64,000 bases of DNA from Vibrio sp. 10N.286.49.B3 (GTDB taxonomy: Bacteria > Pseudomonadota > Gammaproteobacteria > Enterobacterales > Vibrionaceae): the NCBI RefSeq assembly GCF_002873395.1, contig NZ_MCUV01000024.1, forward strand, positions 62,001-126,000, written 5' to 3'. The position numbers and the translations under genes are program-made. Below the pieces are notes generated by a model. The model was not told the origin of the DNA. It made no database searches and was given only the letters and a program-made list of their open reading frames with translations. Every line of letters starts with the position of its first letter. Position 1 is the first letter of the stretch. This document shows, in pieces, positions 36,265-45,628 of the stretch.

Positions 36265-37128
36265 ATGGATACAGTAAAATTAAAAAAAGCTCGTCAAAAT
36301 AAAGATATGCTACTAAGTGGCTTTATTTGGGCTGCTGCAGGCCTAACCGTTGGCTTTTTATTTTGGATTATGTGGTACATCCTATCGAATGGTTTACAGC
36401 ATGTAGATTGGAAATTTATTACTGATGATTACACTCGTACGGGTGATCAGCATGGTATTTTCCCAATGATTGTTTCAACTATCTATATGGTAATTGCATC
36501 AATTTCAATTGCAGCACCACTGGGAATCATGACGGCAATCTACTTAACAGAATATGCGAAAGTAGGTAGTCGACTCGTTAAAATTATTCGTTTCTGTACT
36601 GAGTCTCTAGCGGGTATTCCATCGATTATCTTTGGTTTATTTGGTATGACATTCTTCGTAGGTGTTTTAGGGTTAGGTTTCTCGATTATCTCTGGTGCTT
36701 TAACACTAAGTATCCTGATTCTTCCTGTTATTATCCGTACGACTGAAGAAGCATTGATGTCGGTACCACAAAGCTACCGTGAAGGTTCATACGGTCTTGG
36801 TTCTTCAAAAATTTACACTATCTGGCGCTTAATACTTCCAAGTGCTATGCCAGGTATCTTAACGTCGGTCATTCTTAGTATTGGTCGTGTGATTGGTGAG
36901 TCTGCCCCGGTTTTCTTAACCGCAGGTATGGTTGCTCGTATTCCTGATTCTGTTTTCGACTCAGGCCGTACGCTAACCGTTCACCTTTATAAGCTAACCA
37001 CAGAGCTATTCACTATTGATGAGTGGAACCAAGCTTATGGTACCGCTACAGTCTTGATTGTTGTTGTATTGCTTATTAACACCGTAACAAAGCTGATCGC
37101 AAGCCGCTTTAATACTGCTACGTATTAA
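36265..37128 (+). CDS. pstA: Phosphate ABC transporter permease PstA
   Basis: 287 residues with six predicted helices and the coupling loop YREGSYGLGSSKIYTIWRLILPSAMPGILTSVILSIGRVIGESAP. The segment TESLAGIPSIIFGLFGM marks PstA/PstC proteins. It starts 5 bases after pstC. It is the partner of PstC in the phosphate channel. Confidence 0.94.
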   Translation: MDTVKLKKARQNKDMLLSGFIWAAAGLTVGFLFWIMWYILSNGLQHVDWKFITDDYTRTGDQHGIFPMIVSTIYMVIASISIAAPLGIMTAIYLTEYAKVGSRLVKIIRFCTESLAGIPSIIFGLFGMTFFVGVLGLGFSIISGALTLSILILPVIIRTTEEALMSVPQSYREGSYGLGSSKIYTIWRLILPSAMPGILTSVILSIGRVIGESAPVFLTAGMVARIPDSVFDSGRTLTVHLYKLTTELFTIDEWNQAYGTATVLIVVVLLINTVTKLIASRFNTATY

Positions 37129-37173
37129 TAGTTTGCAAATAAAGATTAAGAATTGACGAATTTAAGAGAGTAA

Positions 37174-37926
37174 ATGATGAACAAATTTAATATTGAAAAC
37201 CTAGATCTTTTTTACGGTGAAAATCAAGCACTGAAAAGCATCAACCTACCAGTACCAGAGCGTCAAGTAACTGCGCTTATCGGACCATCAGGTTGTGGTA
37301 AATCAACGCTGCTACGCTGTTTAAACCGCATGAACGATCTGATTGCTGGCGTAACTATCACAGGTCTACTAGAAATGGACGGTGATGATATCTACGGCAA
37401 TATTGATGTTGCAGATTTGCGTATCAAAGTGGGCATGGTTTTCCAAAAAGCAAACCCGTTCCCAATGAGCATCTATGAAAACGTAGCGTATGGCTTACGT
37501 GCTCAAGGCATCAAAGATAAAAAACACATTGATGAAGTTGTAGAAAGCTCATTACGTCGTGCAGCACTATGGGATGAAGTAAAAGACCGTCTTAAAGCGC
37601 ATGCATTTGGTCTATCTGGTGGTCAGCAACAACGTCTATGTATTGCTCGTACGATTGCCATGCAACCAGATGTTATCTTGATGGATGAACCAACATCAGC
37701 GCTTGACCCAATTGCGACTCATAAAATTGAGGAGCTAATGGAAGAACTGAAAAAAGACTATACCATCGTGATCGTAACTCACTCGATGCAGCAAGCACGT
37801 CGTATTTCTGATCGTACTGCTTTCTTCCTAATGGGTGAACTTGTTGAGCATGATGATACACAAGTAATCTTTAGCAATCCTAAAGATGACAGAACAAAGG
37901 GTTATGTAAATGGTGACTTTGGTTAA
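37174..37926 (+). CDS. pstB: Phosphate ABC transporter ATPase PstB
   Basis: 250 residues, standard length. It shows Walker [11 protein letters not shown]-loop [21 protein letters not shown] (the PFPMSI segment is typical of PstB), signature [13 protein letters not shown], Walker [14 protein letters not shown] and the H-loop Thr-His-Ser. It powers PstCA. Two ATG codons in tandem (37174 and 37177) follow AAGAGAG; either may be used. It is the last gene of the operon, followed by two terminators. Confidence 0.96.
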   Translation: MMNKFNIENLDLFYGENQALKSINLPVPERQVTALIGPSGCGKSTLLRCLNRMNDLIAGVTITGLLEMDGDDIYGNIDVADLRIKVGMVFQKANPFPMSIYENVAYGLRAQGIKDKKHIDEVVESSLRRAALWDEVKDRLKAHAFGLSGGQQQRLCIARTIAMQPDVILMDEPTSALDPIATHKIEELMEELKKDYTIVIVTHSMQQARRISDRTAFFLMGELVEHDDTQVIFSNPKDDRTKGYVNGDFG

Positions 37927-37987
37927 TTAATGTCTCTCTACATAGCCATACCTTATAACCACTATAATATAAGCGATGGATACTTTT

Positions 37988-38014
37988 GCCCTACCGAGAC
38001 GTAGGGCTTTTTTT
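37988..38014 (+). terminator. Intrinsic terminator of pstSCAB (first)
   Basis: The 7-bp stem GCCCTAC/GTAGGGC with loop CGAGAC is followed by seven T residues, 61 bases after the pstB stop. Confidence 0.92.
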
Positions 38015-38042
38015 GTCTCTGTGACAAAATGATCCGCGCTAA

Positions 38043-38072
38043 AAAAAGACCAGCATTCGTGCTGGTCTTTTT
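38043..38072. terminator. Second tandem terminator after pstB, bidirectional
   Basis: A 13-bp perfect stem (arms 38043-38055 and 38060-38072) closes the tetraloop TTCG, with A-rich and T-rich outer arms so that it works on both strands. It backs up the first terminator. Confidence 0.88.
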
Positions 38073-38388
38073 GGTTTTAAGCGGCTATTTCATATCATAT
38101 CTTCTTATCACTACAAGTGATTACTATCCGATAGTTGAAAGCTTGTATTTACGCTTGTAATAGCCTCATACAGCGTTTTATCCCTATCGTAGATACAAGG
38201 TGTGGGCAATATGGCTAATACCCTCAAAGATTCATTTGTAGAGCGATAGGTGAGCTTAAATAAAGGACATAAAATATTCTGGAGTTGTCAGTGAGCATTT
38301 CTGCCCACTGATGTTTAGCCTATTGATAGTGACGGACAACTTATTAAACCTGAAGCCTGATATTGCTGTTATTATTGCTGTTATGTCG

Positions 38389-40050
38389 TTATAAAGCGGG
38401 AAGTATTAACCCATCAGAGGATTTATTCTTTGCCTGCATAAAGGCTTCTTTGATTAATGTAATTAACGCTTCTTCAGACCAATCTTTTGCTTGCTCTTGT
38501 TGGGCATAATGCGCTTGATTCATCTGCTTTAACTCCATTTCTATTTTCTCTCTTAATGGGGCAGGGAGTGTTTGCTTTGTTAACCATGACATTACGTGAT
38601 TTTGAGTTTGAATAGGGTCTTGCTGCTTGATAATAGCGATGAGATTGTTTTGTTCATCACTTGTTTGTTGCGTCCCTGCAGTTTGTGAGTGACTTAGATC
38701 TGCAGTCGATGAAGTACGACGCCATAAGTAGAGTGCGATGAGGCTTACTACAATAGCCCAAAGAGAAGTCATAAGGGCGATATAAGGCCAGAGACCAGAA
38801 TCCTTCACTTCAATGATTTGAGGAGCTTGAGCACTGCTTGCTGCTAGAGGCATTGCCGTTACAACGGGATCGCCAGGTTTCACCTCTAAAACTAAGCCGT
38901 TTAATCGACTTTGTTGCGGCGCTTTGGTTTGTGTATTCCACCAAGGAATCGTGATCGCAGGCAAAGAAATTTCACCTTCTTGGGTTGGAATGAGTACCTG
39001 CTTGAGCAACATGATGCTAGTGCCGTTTTCTGTGGTACTAAATTGTGGCTTCTCTGCGTACTCCCTTACACTTACTGGGTTCTTTAGCGATAGGTTAGGC
39101 AGTTGGTGCTGAGTTAGATTCTGTGCTTTAAGCATAACCGTACGTGTTACCGATTCTCCAACTTCCGTGGCAAAAACAGCATCTTCATCAATAGGGTTAC
39201 CATCTTGATCTTGCCAGCTTTGTTGCAGTGTTAACTGACTGGTTGGCAACCAAAAGCCATCATAGTCACTCGGAATAGGTAATACTGTTAACGATAGCTC
39301 TTCAGGCGTCGTATCAAGTTGCAGTAAGCGTGTCCCCGAGTTCCTTGCACCATAAACCATTGCGCCAGTGAGCTTAGGTCCAACGACAGTGAAATTCCCT
39401 GCTTTTTCAGCCGTTAATAGGAAGCGCTGATCAACAACGGTCACTTCTGCGCCACTCTGCACATCTTGGTATTGTTTTGACTCACCAATAGGCTCAAGTG
39501 CTACACCAGTAATACTAGGTGGCAGAATCGTTGGGTTTTGTAACTGTCTTGGATCGGCTTTAATGATCAAACGTACCTGTAGGTGTGTGCTTTGACTTGG
39601 GTAAAGTTCGTTATTTTCCAGCGTAGTTTGAAACTCAACCAGGTCATCTTGTGTTGGCGTGTTTGCATCCGCAGTGACTTGAATCGTAATGGGTTGCGTT
39701 GTTGCCCCTGCGACTTCAAAGCTTGGTATAGTGATTGATCCAACTTTTAATGGTGCGAGTGCAACTGTCCATTCACTGCGAACGCTTCGTTTGCCATTAT
39801 AGCTTGAGCTTGATGAACCAAAGCTTGGGCGACCGATATAAAAGCTGTCTTCTAGGCGACTGAAATCTACATCACTGGCTGAAAGGTGTTGATCAACGAT
39901 AATACGTAGTTGGAATACTTCATCTTTGCTGACACTATTTTTAGTCACACTGGCTAGTGCATTCGCTGCGTGTACGTTTGTGCTAAATGCCATCGATAAA
40001 ATAAAGAGGCAAGAGAGTAGGTTAAGTAATAGAGAATGTCTTTTTTTCAT
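38389..40050 (-). CDS. batD: BatD-like aerotolerance/oxygen-tolerance protein
   Basis: 553 residues from ATG 40050, two bases after the stop of the preceding gene; an in-frame GTG at 40059 would overlap it. A signal peptide (LLLNLLSCLFILSMAFSTNVHA) is followed by a large extracytoplasmic beta-rich BatD region (VSKDEVFQLRIIVD, FYIGRPSFGSSSSSYNGKRSV). One membrane helix (SGLWPYIALMTSLWAIVVSLIALYLW split around residues 425-445) precedes a cytoplasmic tail of about 100 residues. It is the last gene of the MoxR-Bat operon. Members act in envelope stress tolerance, but the molecular role is not settled. Confidence 0.88.
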   Translation of the reverse strand: MKKRHSLLLNLLSCLFILSMAFSTNVHAANALASVTKNSVSKDEVFQLRIIVDQHLSASDVDFSRLEDSFYIGRPSFGSSSSSYNGKRSVRSEWTVALAPLKVGSITIPSFEVAGATTQPITIQVTADANTPTQDDLVEFQTTLENNELYPSQSTHLQVRLIIKADPRQLQNPTILPPSITGVALEPIGESKQYQDVQSGAEVTVVDQRFLLTAEKAGNFTVVGPKLTGAMVYGARNSGTRLLQLDTTPEELSLTVLPIPSDYDGFWLPTSQLTLQQSWQDQDGNPIDEDAVFATEVGESVTRTVMLKAQNLTQHQLPNLSLKNPVSVREYAEKPQFSTTENGTSIMLLKQVLIPTQEGEISLPAITIPWWNTQTKAPQQSRLNGLVLEVKPGDPVVTAMPLAASSAQAPQIIEVKDSGLWPYIALMTSLWAIVVSLIALYLWRRTSSTADLSHSQTAGTQQTSDEQNNLIAIIKQQDPIQTQNHVMSWLTKQTLPAPLREKIEMELKQMNQAHYAQQEQAKDWSEEALITLIKEAFMQAKNKSSDGLILPAL

Positions 40051-40052
40051 GA

Positions 40053-41918
40053 TTACCACGTTTTCCCGTTATTATCTGGCGCTGATTTCTGTTGTGCTTG
40101 CAAGAGCATTTGAGCACGAATTAATTGGCTAGGATCGCGAACACTTTCTACCTGTTCAAGCCTTCTCATATCTGGGTCGCTAGCCTGTTCGTTGGTTGTC
40201 GATATAGACTCAGTTTGCGATTGGTTAGCGTCAGTATCCTGTTCTTGGCTATCAGTTTCCGCCGGTTCTCCTTGTTGATCCGTTTGCTCATCTTGATCTT
40301 GGGAAGGTGAATCTTGTTCTTGGTCAGAAGTTGCTTCAGGTGCTGATTGCTCAGGATCGGATGACGGTTCAGGCTCAGTTGAGTTTGAGTCATTCGTTTG
40401 CTCACCATCATTATTTGATGAATCATCTTGGTCTGATGGTGATGGGCTTTGATCGGATTCAGCATTTTGGTCTTGCGAGTCTTGTTTATCCGATGACGGT
40501 GAATTGTCATCACTGGATTGTTGATCAGACTCTTGCTGTTCTTGCTGCTGTTGGGCTTGCTTTACTTTGGCTAAATTTTCCTGCGCATCTTGGTTATCAG
40601 GATTCTGGGACAAGATATCTTCATAGAGTTCGATAGCCTTTTCAAACTGACCATCTTGAGCATAAGCATTGGCTAAATTATATTGCGCATCTTCTCCGTC
40701 AACCTGTGACAGTGACTCAATCGCACCTTGATAGTCGCCTGCTTGATATTGAGCCGCCCCTTTCCATTTAAGATCGGTAAACAGCTCTGATGCTTGCGAA
40801 TAATCACTGTGCTGAAACGCATCATAGCCTTGTTGTTGGCTATTTTTCCATGGGCTCGCGTGTACATCACTGGTATGCATTAGTGGTAATAAGGTCAAAG
40901 TGGCGAGCCAGAAAATGCCACGGCGAAATAGGAAAAGCGCAGGAATTAATAAAAGCGGTAATAGCCAAAAGCCATTATTGACTCTATCGAGTAATTGAAT
41001 ATCTTGTTCCTTATTGTTGTCTTGCATTGGGTTATTGAGAGAGGACGTAGTCGCGCCAGCAATATAGTCAATATCCGCATTGGTTGCTTGCAATGGAGTA
41101 AAGACGCCACCAGTTTGGCTGGCTAATGTTTGCATGTTACTTGTGTTCATTCTTGCGATAACAGTTTGACCGGAAGATTGCTTCAATAGAGCGCCATTGG
41201 GTTGTTGAATGGGAGCACCATTGCGAGTGCCAGCACCTAAAATCGACACTTTCCAATGAGTGGATTTAACCAGTTTAAGCGCCTGAGATAGCTCGCTATC
41301 ATCAAGTTCATCACTGATCAGTACGATATCGCCTTTTAAGTGTCCTGCCTGAGTTAGCATCTCAATTGCTAGTTGAATACCTGCTGGTGCATTGCCTCCT
41401 TGTATTGGCATGATCTCAGGGGATAAGTTGGGGATCAAGTTAGCCAATGTTTGAGTATCAGAGGTAAGTGGACTTATCGTATACGCATCGCCAGCATAAG
41501 CGACTAACCCAGTAGATCCTTCTTGCCAGTGAGGAAGCAGATCTAAGGCTTTATAGCGCGCTTGAGTGAGTCTGTTGGGTTTTATATCGGTTGCGTACAT
41601 TGAGGTCGACATATCTAAAACCAGCACTCTAGGCGTAGAAACGTCAAAGCTCGGCAGTTTCACTTGCTGCATGCTAGGTCCTGCTAACGCGATAATAGCG
41701 ATGCTCCAAGCAAACGAGAAAAAATAACAAATAGAGCGCCAGTAGCTGCTTTTTTCTAAGCCGAGTTTCTTGGCTAAATGAGGTGCAATAAGAGCATTTG
41801 TTTGCTGATTATTAGTGGAAGTATCGCTTTGGTGACGTCGGTATTGCCAACCAATAAAGACTGGGATCAGCAGTAAGCCAAGCAACCATTTCGGGTATAG
41901 AAAAATAAAATCAGTCAT
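40053..41918 (-). CDS. BatB-BatC-like fusion: VWA domain plus TPR and acidic tail
   Basis: 621 residues from ATG 41918, which overlaps the batA stop by 8 bases; 38 upstream codons in frame are discarded as unlike the family. Two N-terminal helices flank a von Willebrand A domain whose MIDAS begins DMSTSMYATD. A helix about residue 320 (FWLLPLLLIPALFLF) is followed by two to three TPR units (AAQYQAGDYQGAIESLSQ, YNLANAYAQDGQFEKAIELYEDIL). The last 130 residues are low-complexity Asp/Gln/Ser/Glu. This combines the BatB VWA and BatC TPR proteins of other bacteria in one chain. It lies in the inner membrane, with BatA as probable partner. Confidence 0.88.
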   Translation of the reverse strand: MTDFIFLYPKWLLGLLLIPVFIGWQYRRHQSDTSTNNQQTNALIAPHLAKKLGLEKSSYWRSICYFFSFAWSIAIIALAGPSMQQVKLPSFDVSTPRVLVLDMSTSMYATDIKPNRLTQARYKALDLLPHWQEGSTGLVAYAGDAYTISPLTSDTQTLANLIPNLSPEIMPIQGGNAPAGIQLAIEMLTQAGHLKGDIVLISDELDDSELSQALKLVKSTHWKVSILGAGTRNGAPIQQPNGALLKQSSGQTVIARMNTSNMQTLASQTGGVFTPLQATNADIDYIAGATTSSLNNPMQDNNKEQDIQLLDRVNNGFWLLPLLLIPALFLFRRGIFWLATLTLLPLMHTSDVHASPWKNSQQQGYDAFQHSDYSQASELFTDLKWKGAAQYQAGDYQGAIESLSQVDGEDAQYNLANAYAQDGQFEKAIELYEDILSQNPDNQDAQENLAKVKQAQQQQEQQESDQQSSDDNSPSSDKQDSQDQNAESDQSPSPSDQDDSSNNDGEQTNDSNSTEPEPSSDPEQSAPEATSDQEQDSPSQDQDEQTDQQGEPAETDSQEQDTDANQSQTESISTTNEQASDPDMRRLEQVESVRDPSQLIRAQMLLQAQQKSAPDNNGKTW

Positions 41919-42906
41919 TTTGTCGCCCCATAAAGAAAAGCAAAATAGACAATAGTAATGAGAAGAATAATGGCAAGCCAAACCATTCAGTTTGTGGGCG
42001 CCATGTTTGCGTTGCCGCTGAGATGGGCTCAAGTTGATTGATGGTATCGTAGATAGTTGCTAAGTCGTTGCTGTTACGCGCTCGGAAGTATTGACCGCCA
42101 GTGATATCAGCAATTTGTTGTAATGTCTCTTCATCAAGATCGCTAGCCGTATCGACTTTGCGAGTGAATAAAAAGTCACGCACCATCATTTCACCCGCAC
42201 CGACACCAACGGTATAGATAGTGGTTTGGTATTTTTGAGCAATCTTTGCCGCTTCTATAGGATCAAGGACACCTGCGGTATTGCTCCCATCGCTGAGTAA
42301 AATCATGACACGTTGTGGAGCATCGCTATCTATGAAGGTTTTCGTCGCCAGACCAATACCATCACCAATGGCGGTTTGGGTGCCAATTAAGCGTAAAACC
42401 GTTTGTTGTAACTGGGCAGCAATGGTTTTTCTATCCAGTGTAAGGGGTGTTTGTAGATAGGCGTGATCGGCAAATAAAACCAGACCAAGCCTATCACCGC
42501 TGCGTTTTTCGATGAAGTCAGATAACACATTTTTAACTGCCGTTAAACGATCAATCATTTGATCGCCCTCTTGCATATCTTCCTGGCTCATTGAATACGA
42601 CAGATCGACAACCAGCATCATATCTCTATGTTCTGGCTGAAATTCAACCGGTTCACCATAACCAACCGGTCTTGCGATGGCGCATACTAACAAGCCCCAA
42701 ACTAGCCAAGTGGTGACCTTAGGGATTTTGCGAGAAGGGGTCATAGAGCTTGAGTTTGAAGGCAAAAAGGGCAGTACAATCGGGCTGCTTGCTTTCGCCT
42801 TTGGCATGGCATAAATCACCACCAGAGGCAAAGGAAGTAGAATGAGCATCCATCCCCACACAAACCCGATGTTAAACCATTGGCTTAATAAACTATTCAC
42901 GACCAC
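41911..42906 (-). CDS. batA: BatA-like VWA-domain membrane protein
   Basis: 331 residues. Two N-terminal helices (around 10-30 and 60-80) and a C-terminal helix (GLPLFFSLLLSILLFFMG) hold a VWA domain with an intact MIDAS motif (VVDLSYSMSQEDM, later Thr in QTPLTL and Asp in LLSDGSNT). Its start overlaps the DUF4381 gene by 14 bases and its stop overlaps the next start by 8 bases, so the operon is tightly coupled. With MoxR it probably forms an ATPase-VWA chaperone-like pair, by family analogy. Confidence 0.9.
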   Translation of the reverse strand: MVVNSLLSQWFNIGFVWGWMLILLPLPLVVIYAMPKAKASSPIVLPFLPSNSSSMTPSRKIPKVTTWLVWGLLVCAIARPVGYGEPVEFQPEHRDMMLVVDLSYSMSQEDMQEGDQMIDRLTAVKNVLSDFIEKRSGDRLGLVLFADHAYLQTPLTLDRKTIAAQLQQTVLRLIGTQTAIGDGIGLATKTFIDSDAPQRVMILLSDGSNTAGVLDPIEAAKIAQKYQTTIYTVGVGAGEMMVRDFLFTRKVDTASDLDEETLQQIADITGGQYFRARNSNDLATIYDTINQLEPISAATQTWRPQTEWFGLPLFFSLLLSILLFFMGRQND

Positions 42907-43372
42907 CTCGCTTTGGTGGCAATGCTTGCTCTACCCAAGTTTTACAATCATGGATCAACTCTAGATGATGATCTGCCGTGGTTTGATTTTGATATAACGC
43001 CTGTTGCCACTGTTGTTGTTTTGGAGTAAATAGGGGATGTTTAAGCTGAGCGTCCAAAAATTGATACCACTCATCCCCTGATAACTTCGCAACTCGCTCT
43101 CTTGGGTAATAACAAAAAGCAGCTTGACGTAATAACTCAATGGCAGCAGAGGGCGTTAACGTTTCCTTTTCTAATTCAAATAGATGCAAAGCCGTTTTTT
43201 GTGCTAAACGCAGTTTCTTTTGCCAACGCAGGTAATAGAAAGAAGCAATGATTAAACCAATCATTGTAATCGCCATTGCCCACCAGCCCCATGAGAGTGG
43301 CCACCAACTAGGCAACTCGGGTAGGTGTAATGGATTAAGATCGAGCGGTGGTGAGGAAGTTGTGTCGGTCAT
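42893..43372 (-). CDS. DUF4381 small membrane protein of the MoxR operon
   Basis: 159 residues with one membrane helix near residues 30-48 (WGWWAMAITMIGLIIASFYYL). A cytoplasmic helical domain follows (AAIELLRQAAFCYYPRERVAKLSGDEWYQFLD), which is typical of DUF4381. It overlaps the DUF58 gene by 4 bases (ATGA type) and batA by 14 bases. The function is unknown beyond constant presence in this operon type. Confidence 0.85.
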   Translation of the reverse strand: MTDTTSSPPLDLNPLHLPELPSWWPLSWGWWAMAITMIGLIIASFYYLRWQKKLRLAQKTALHLFELEKETLTPSAAIELLRQAAFCYYPRERVAKLSGDEWYQFLDAQLKHPLFTPKQQQWQQALYQNQTTADHHLELIHDCKTWVEQALPPKRGGRE

Positions 43373-44301
43373 GAATGCTGTCCAAATATTTGTGAAAGTA
43401 GTGGCGTAGCACTGGATAGTGAATGATATGGGATCGCAAGTGATAAACAGTCTTGGCTTAAACGGTTTTGCTCATGCTCAAACGCTTGCTTGATCGCTTT
43501 TCTCGAGTTTGATGAACCAAAGTTAAACCATTGGTTGTTTTTACCATCTGAGATTTCTTTTTGACCTCGAAAGCGAGTCTCACCTTGCTCTAAAGGATCA
43601 AAGCAATGGATAAGGCGCACTCGGTTATGTCTGCGCAGTTGAGCCAGCGACATTTTATCGCTCGCTTGATAGTGCAAGAAATCGCTGAGAATGATGATCT
43701 CACTCCCTTTCGGGCTAAGTCGATGCAGTCTGTTTAGCCCTTCTGTCATTGATTGAGATGAGTCTAAAGGCTGCGAGCTTTGCTGTAGTGTCAGTTGATG
43801 CTGCTCAATAAGGGTTTGTAAAATCTGCAGGGGCCCACTATTACGAGCCGTCGGGCGACATTCGATGAAGTGCTCCCCAGTACTGATAATCGCACCAATT
43901 CGGTCTTTTTTCGCAACCGTTAACCAAGCTAATAAACTCGCCATATGCGCCATTTGCACCGACTTAAGGAGCAGTTGGGAGCCAAAGTGCATGGTCGAGT
44001 TTACATCGAGATAGAGGATAACAGGCTGTTCACGCTCTTCACTGTAAAGCTTAGTGTGCGCCTTACCCGTTCGAGCGGTGACTCGCCAATCAATGTTACG
44101 GATGTCATCCCCAGCCTGGTACTGTCGCACCTCTGAAAAATCCATCCCACGACCTTTTTGACGGCTTTGATGCTGACCACTTAACTGTGACCATAAGCTT
44201 TTTGCTGGTGGTAGCCAGTGGATAGTATGCGATTTATATTGCAACAGTTGCTCTAAATTGAGCGTGACGCCATCGCAATAAGGTGGCAATTGATTATGCA
44301 T
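43369..44301 (-). CDS. DUF58 domain protein of the MoxR operon
   Basis: 310 residues, cytoplasmic, without membrane helices. The DUF58 core motif GRGMDFSEVRQYQAGDDIRNIDW (first 20 residues conserved) is followed by a VWA-like fold with LYLDVNSTMHFG and IIILSDFLHY in the places of MIDAS motifs. It starts 31 bases after moxR. DUF58 proteins accompany MoxR ATPases in most bacteria and may be their adaptor, by inference. Confidence 0.9.
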   Translation of the reverse strand: MHNQLPPYCDGVTLNLEQLLQYKSHTIHWLPPAKSLWSQLSGQHQSRQKGRGMDFSEVRQYQAGDDIRNIDWRVTARTGKAHTKLYSEEREQPVILYLDVNSTMHFGSQLLLKSVQMAHMASLLAWLTVAKKDRIGAIISTGEHFIECRPTARNSGPLQILQTLIEQHQLTLQQSSQPLDSSQSMTEGLNRLHRLSPKGSEIIILSDFLHYQASDKMSLAQLRRHNRVRLIHCFDPLEQGETRFRGQKEISDGKNNQWFNFGSSNSRKAIKQAFEHEQNRLSQDCLSLAIPYHSLSSATPLLSQIFGQHS

Positions 44302-44332
44302 TTATTTACCTTGAAATAGAACAAATGGCACG

Positions 44333-45289
44333 TTACGCACTACCGACAAGGGTAAGCAGTTGCTTGATAATCGTATTGGCTTGAACGCCTTGAGCTTGAG
44401 CATGGTAACTAAGAAGTAAACGGTGCCTTAATACTGGGTACGCCATTGCTTGTACATCTTCTGGCGTTACATAGTCACGACCTTCTAGCCACGCATGAGC
44501 ACGCGCACAACGGTCTAATGCAATGGTTGCTCTAGGGCTCACTCCCATTTCTAACCATTGTGCTAACGCTTCACTGTACTGCTCTGGTTGGCGAGTCGCA
44601 ATCACCAGGCGGATGATGTACTGCTCAACCGATTCTGACATATGAATATTTAAAGCCGCTTGTCTTGCTTCAAAGATGGTCTTTTGGCTAATTTGTACTG
44701 GTTTACTCGTTTCTGTGCCTAATGCTTCGCCACGATTTAAACGTAGGATGTCCAACTCACTGTCAGCACTCGGATAGTCGACTTCTAAATGGAGTAAAAA
44801 GCGGTCCAATTGTGCTTCAGGAAGAGGGTAGGTGCCTTCTTGTTCGATGGGGTTTTGAGTCGCCATAACTAAGAATAGTTCAGGCAGTGCATAGGTATTT
44901 CGCCCTGCGGTCACCTGTTTCTCAGCCATTGCCTCTAGCATTGCTGCCTGAACTTTAGCGGGTGCTCGGTTAATTTCATCGGCCAGAATCAATGAGTTAA
45001 AAATCGGTCCTGATTGGAAAATAAATTCACTGGTTTCAGGGCGAAAAATATCCGTACCGGTCAAGTCAGCGGGCAATAGATCAGGCGTAAATTGGATGCG
45101 ATGAAAATCTCCCTCAATGCTGTCAGCAAGTGATTTAACCGCACGCGTTTTAGCCAGGCCAGGAGGACCTTCAACTAAAATATGCCCATCGGCTAAGAGT
45201 GCAATTAAGAGTTGCTTAACCAGAGCTTGTTGGCCAATGACTTGGGATTCTAAGTGTTGTTTTAGTGAACAGAAAGCTTCTAAATGCAT
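44333..45289 (-). CDS. MoxR-family AAA+ ATPase
   Basis: 318 residues. It shows Walker A EGPPGLAKTRAVKSLA (with Ala before Lys-Thr, usual in MoxR), Walker B LILADEINRAPAKVQAAMLEAMAEKQV, sensor 1 VMATQNPIEQEGTYPLPEAQLDRF and sensor 2 GVSPRATIAL. It is the first gene of a six-gene minus-strand operon with DUF58, DUF4381 and Bat proteins. MoxR ATPases are thought to act as chaperones inserting metals or maturing complexes; the client here is unknown. Confidence 0.93.
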   Translation of the reverse strand: MHLEAFCSLKQHLESQVIGQQALVKQLLIALLADGHILVEGPPGLAKTRAVKSLADSIEGDFHRIQFTPDLLPADLTGTDIFRPETSEFIFQSGPIFNSLILADEINRAPAKVQAAMLEAMAEKQVTAGRNTYALPELFLVMATQNPIEQEGTYPLPEAQLDRFLLHLEVDYPSADSELDILRLNRGEALGTETSKPVQISQKTIFEARQAALNIHMSESVEQYIIRLVIATRQPEQYSEALAQWLEMGVSPRATIALDRCARAHAWLEGRDYVTPEDVQAMAYPVLRHRLLLSYHAQAQGVQANTIIKQLLTLVGSA

Positions 45290-45628
45290 AACAAATCGCT
45301 CAGTAGATTGTTTTATTGAAATTGTATTGGTGCAAAATAAATGAGAAAAGTTCCCTCTATTTTACTGAAATTACTATCTTTGTATCAATATGGGGGTGAT
45401 ATTAATGATTACAAATGAAATGGGTCACTTTTCTATCACTCATTGTGGGAGATATAGATCCATTGTTAATCAGAAATAGTATGTGATCGTGCCCTCGTTC
45501 GTGAAATCTCTCTATGTGGCTAATAAATATCATAATTGTTGATAGGATTTAGTTATTCAATACTGATGAGGTAATTAACTTATATCTCTATTACTAATAG
45601 AAACAGAACTTCATCAAAAGGAATTATT
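45290..45628. other. Divergent promoter region of moxR and the secreted CBM-like gene
   Basis: 339 bases, AT-rich, holding promoters for both directions. A 24-codon frame at 45405-45479 starts ATG behind GGGGGTGAT but resembles nothing I know and is probably chance. No hairpin with a U-run was seen. Confidence 0.5.

Larger units (their letters stand above)
37927..38388. other. Intergenic region between convergent pstB and batD
   Basis: 462 bases. The first 150 bases carry two terminators. The remaining 316 bases (38073-38388) hold no convincing ORF; the longest candidates are about a dozen codons. I see no terminator with a U-run on the minus strand close to the batD stop. Confidence 0.6.

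Noticed and set aside
40166..40636. Open frames of 109-115 codons overlapping the acidic tail of the BatB/C protein
   Set aside because: They arise from low-complexity Asp/Gln/Ser codons read in other frames. The VWA-TPR frame continues through and ends two bases before batD.
45405..45479. 24-codon frame with GGGGGTGAT upstream in the moxR gap
   Set aside because: It is too short and resembles no known leader peptide; chance occurrence is likely without conservation data.
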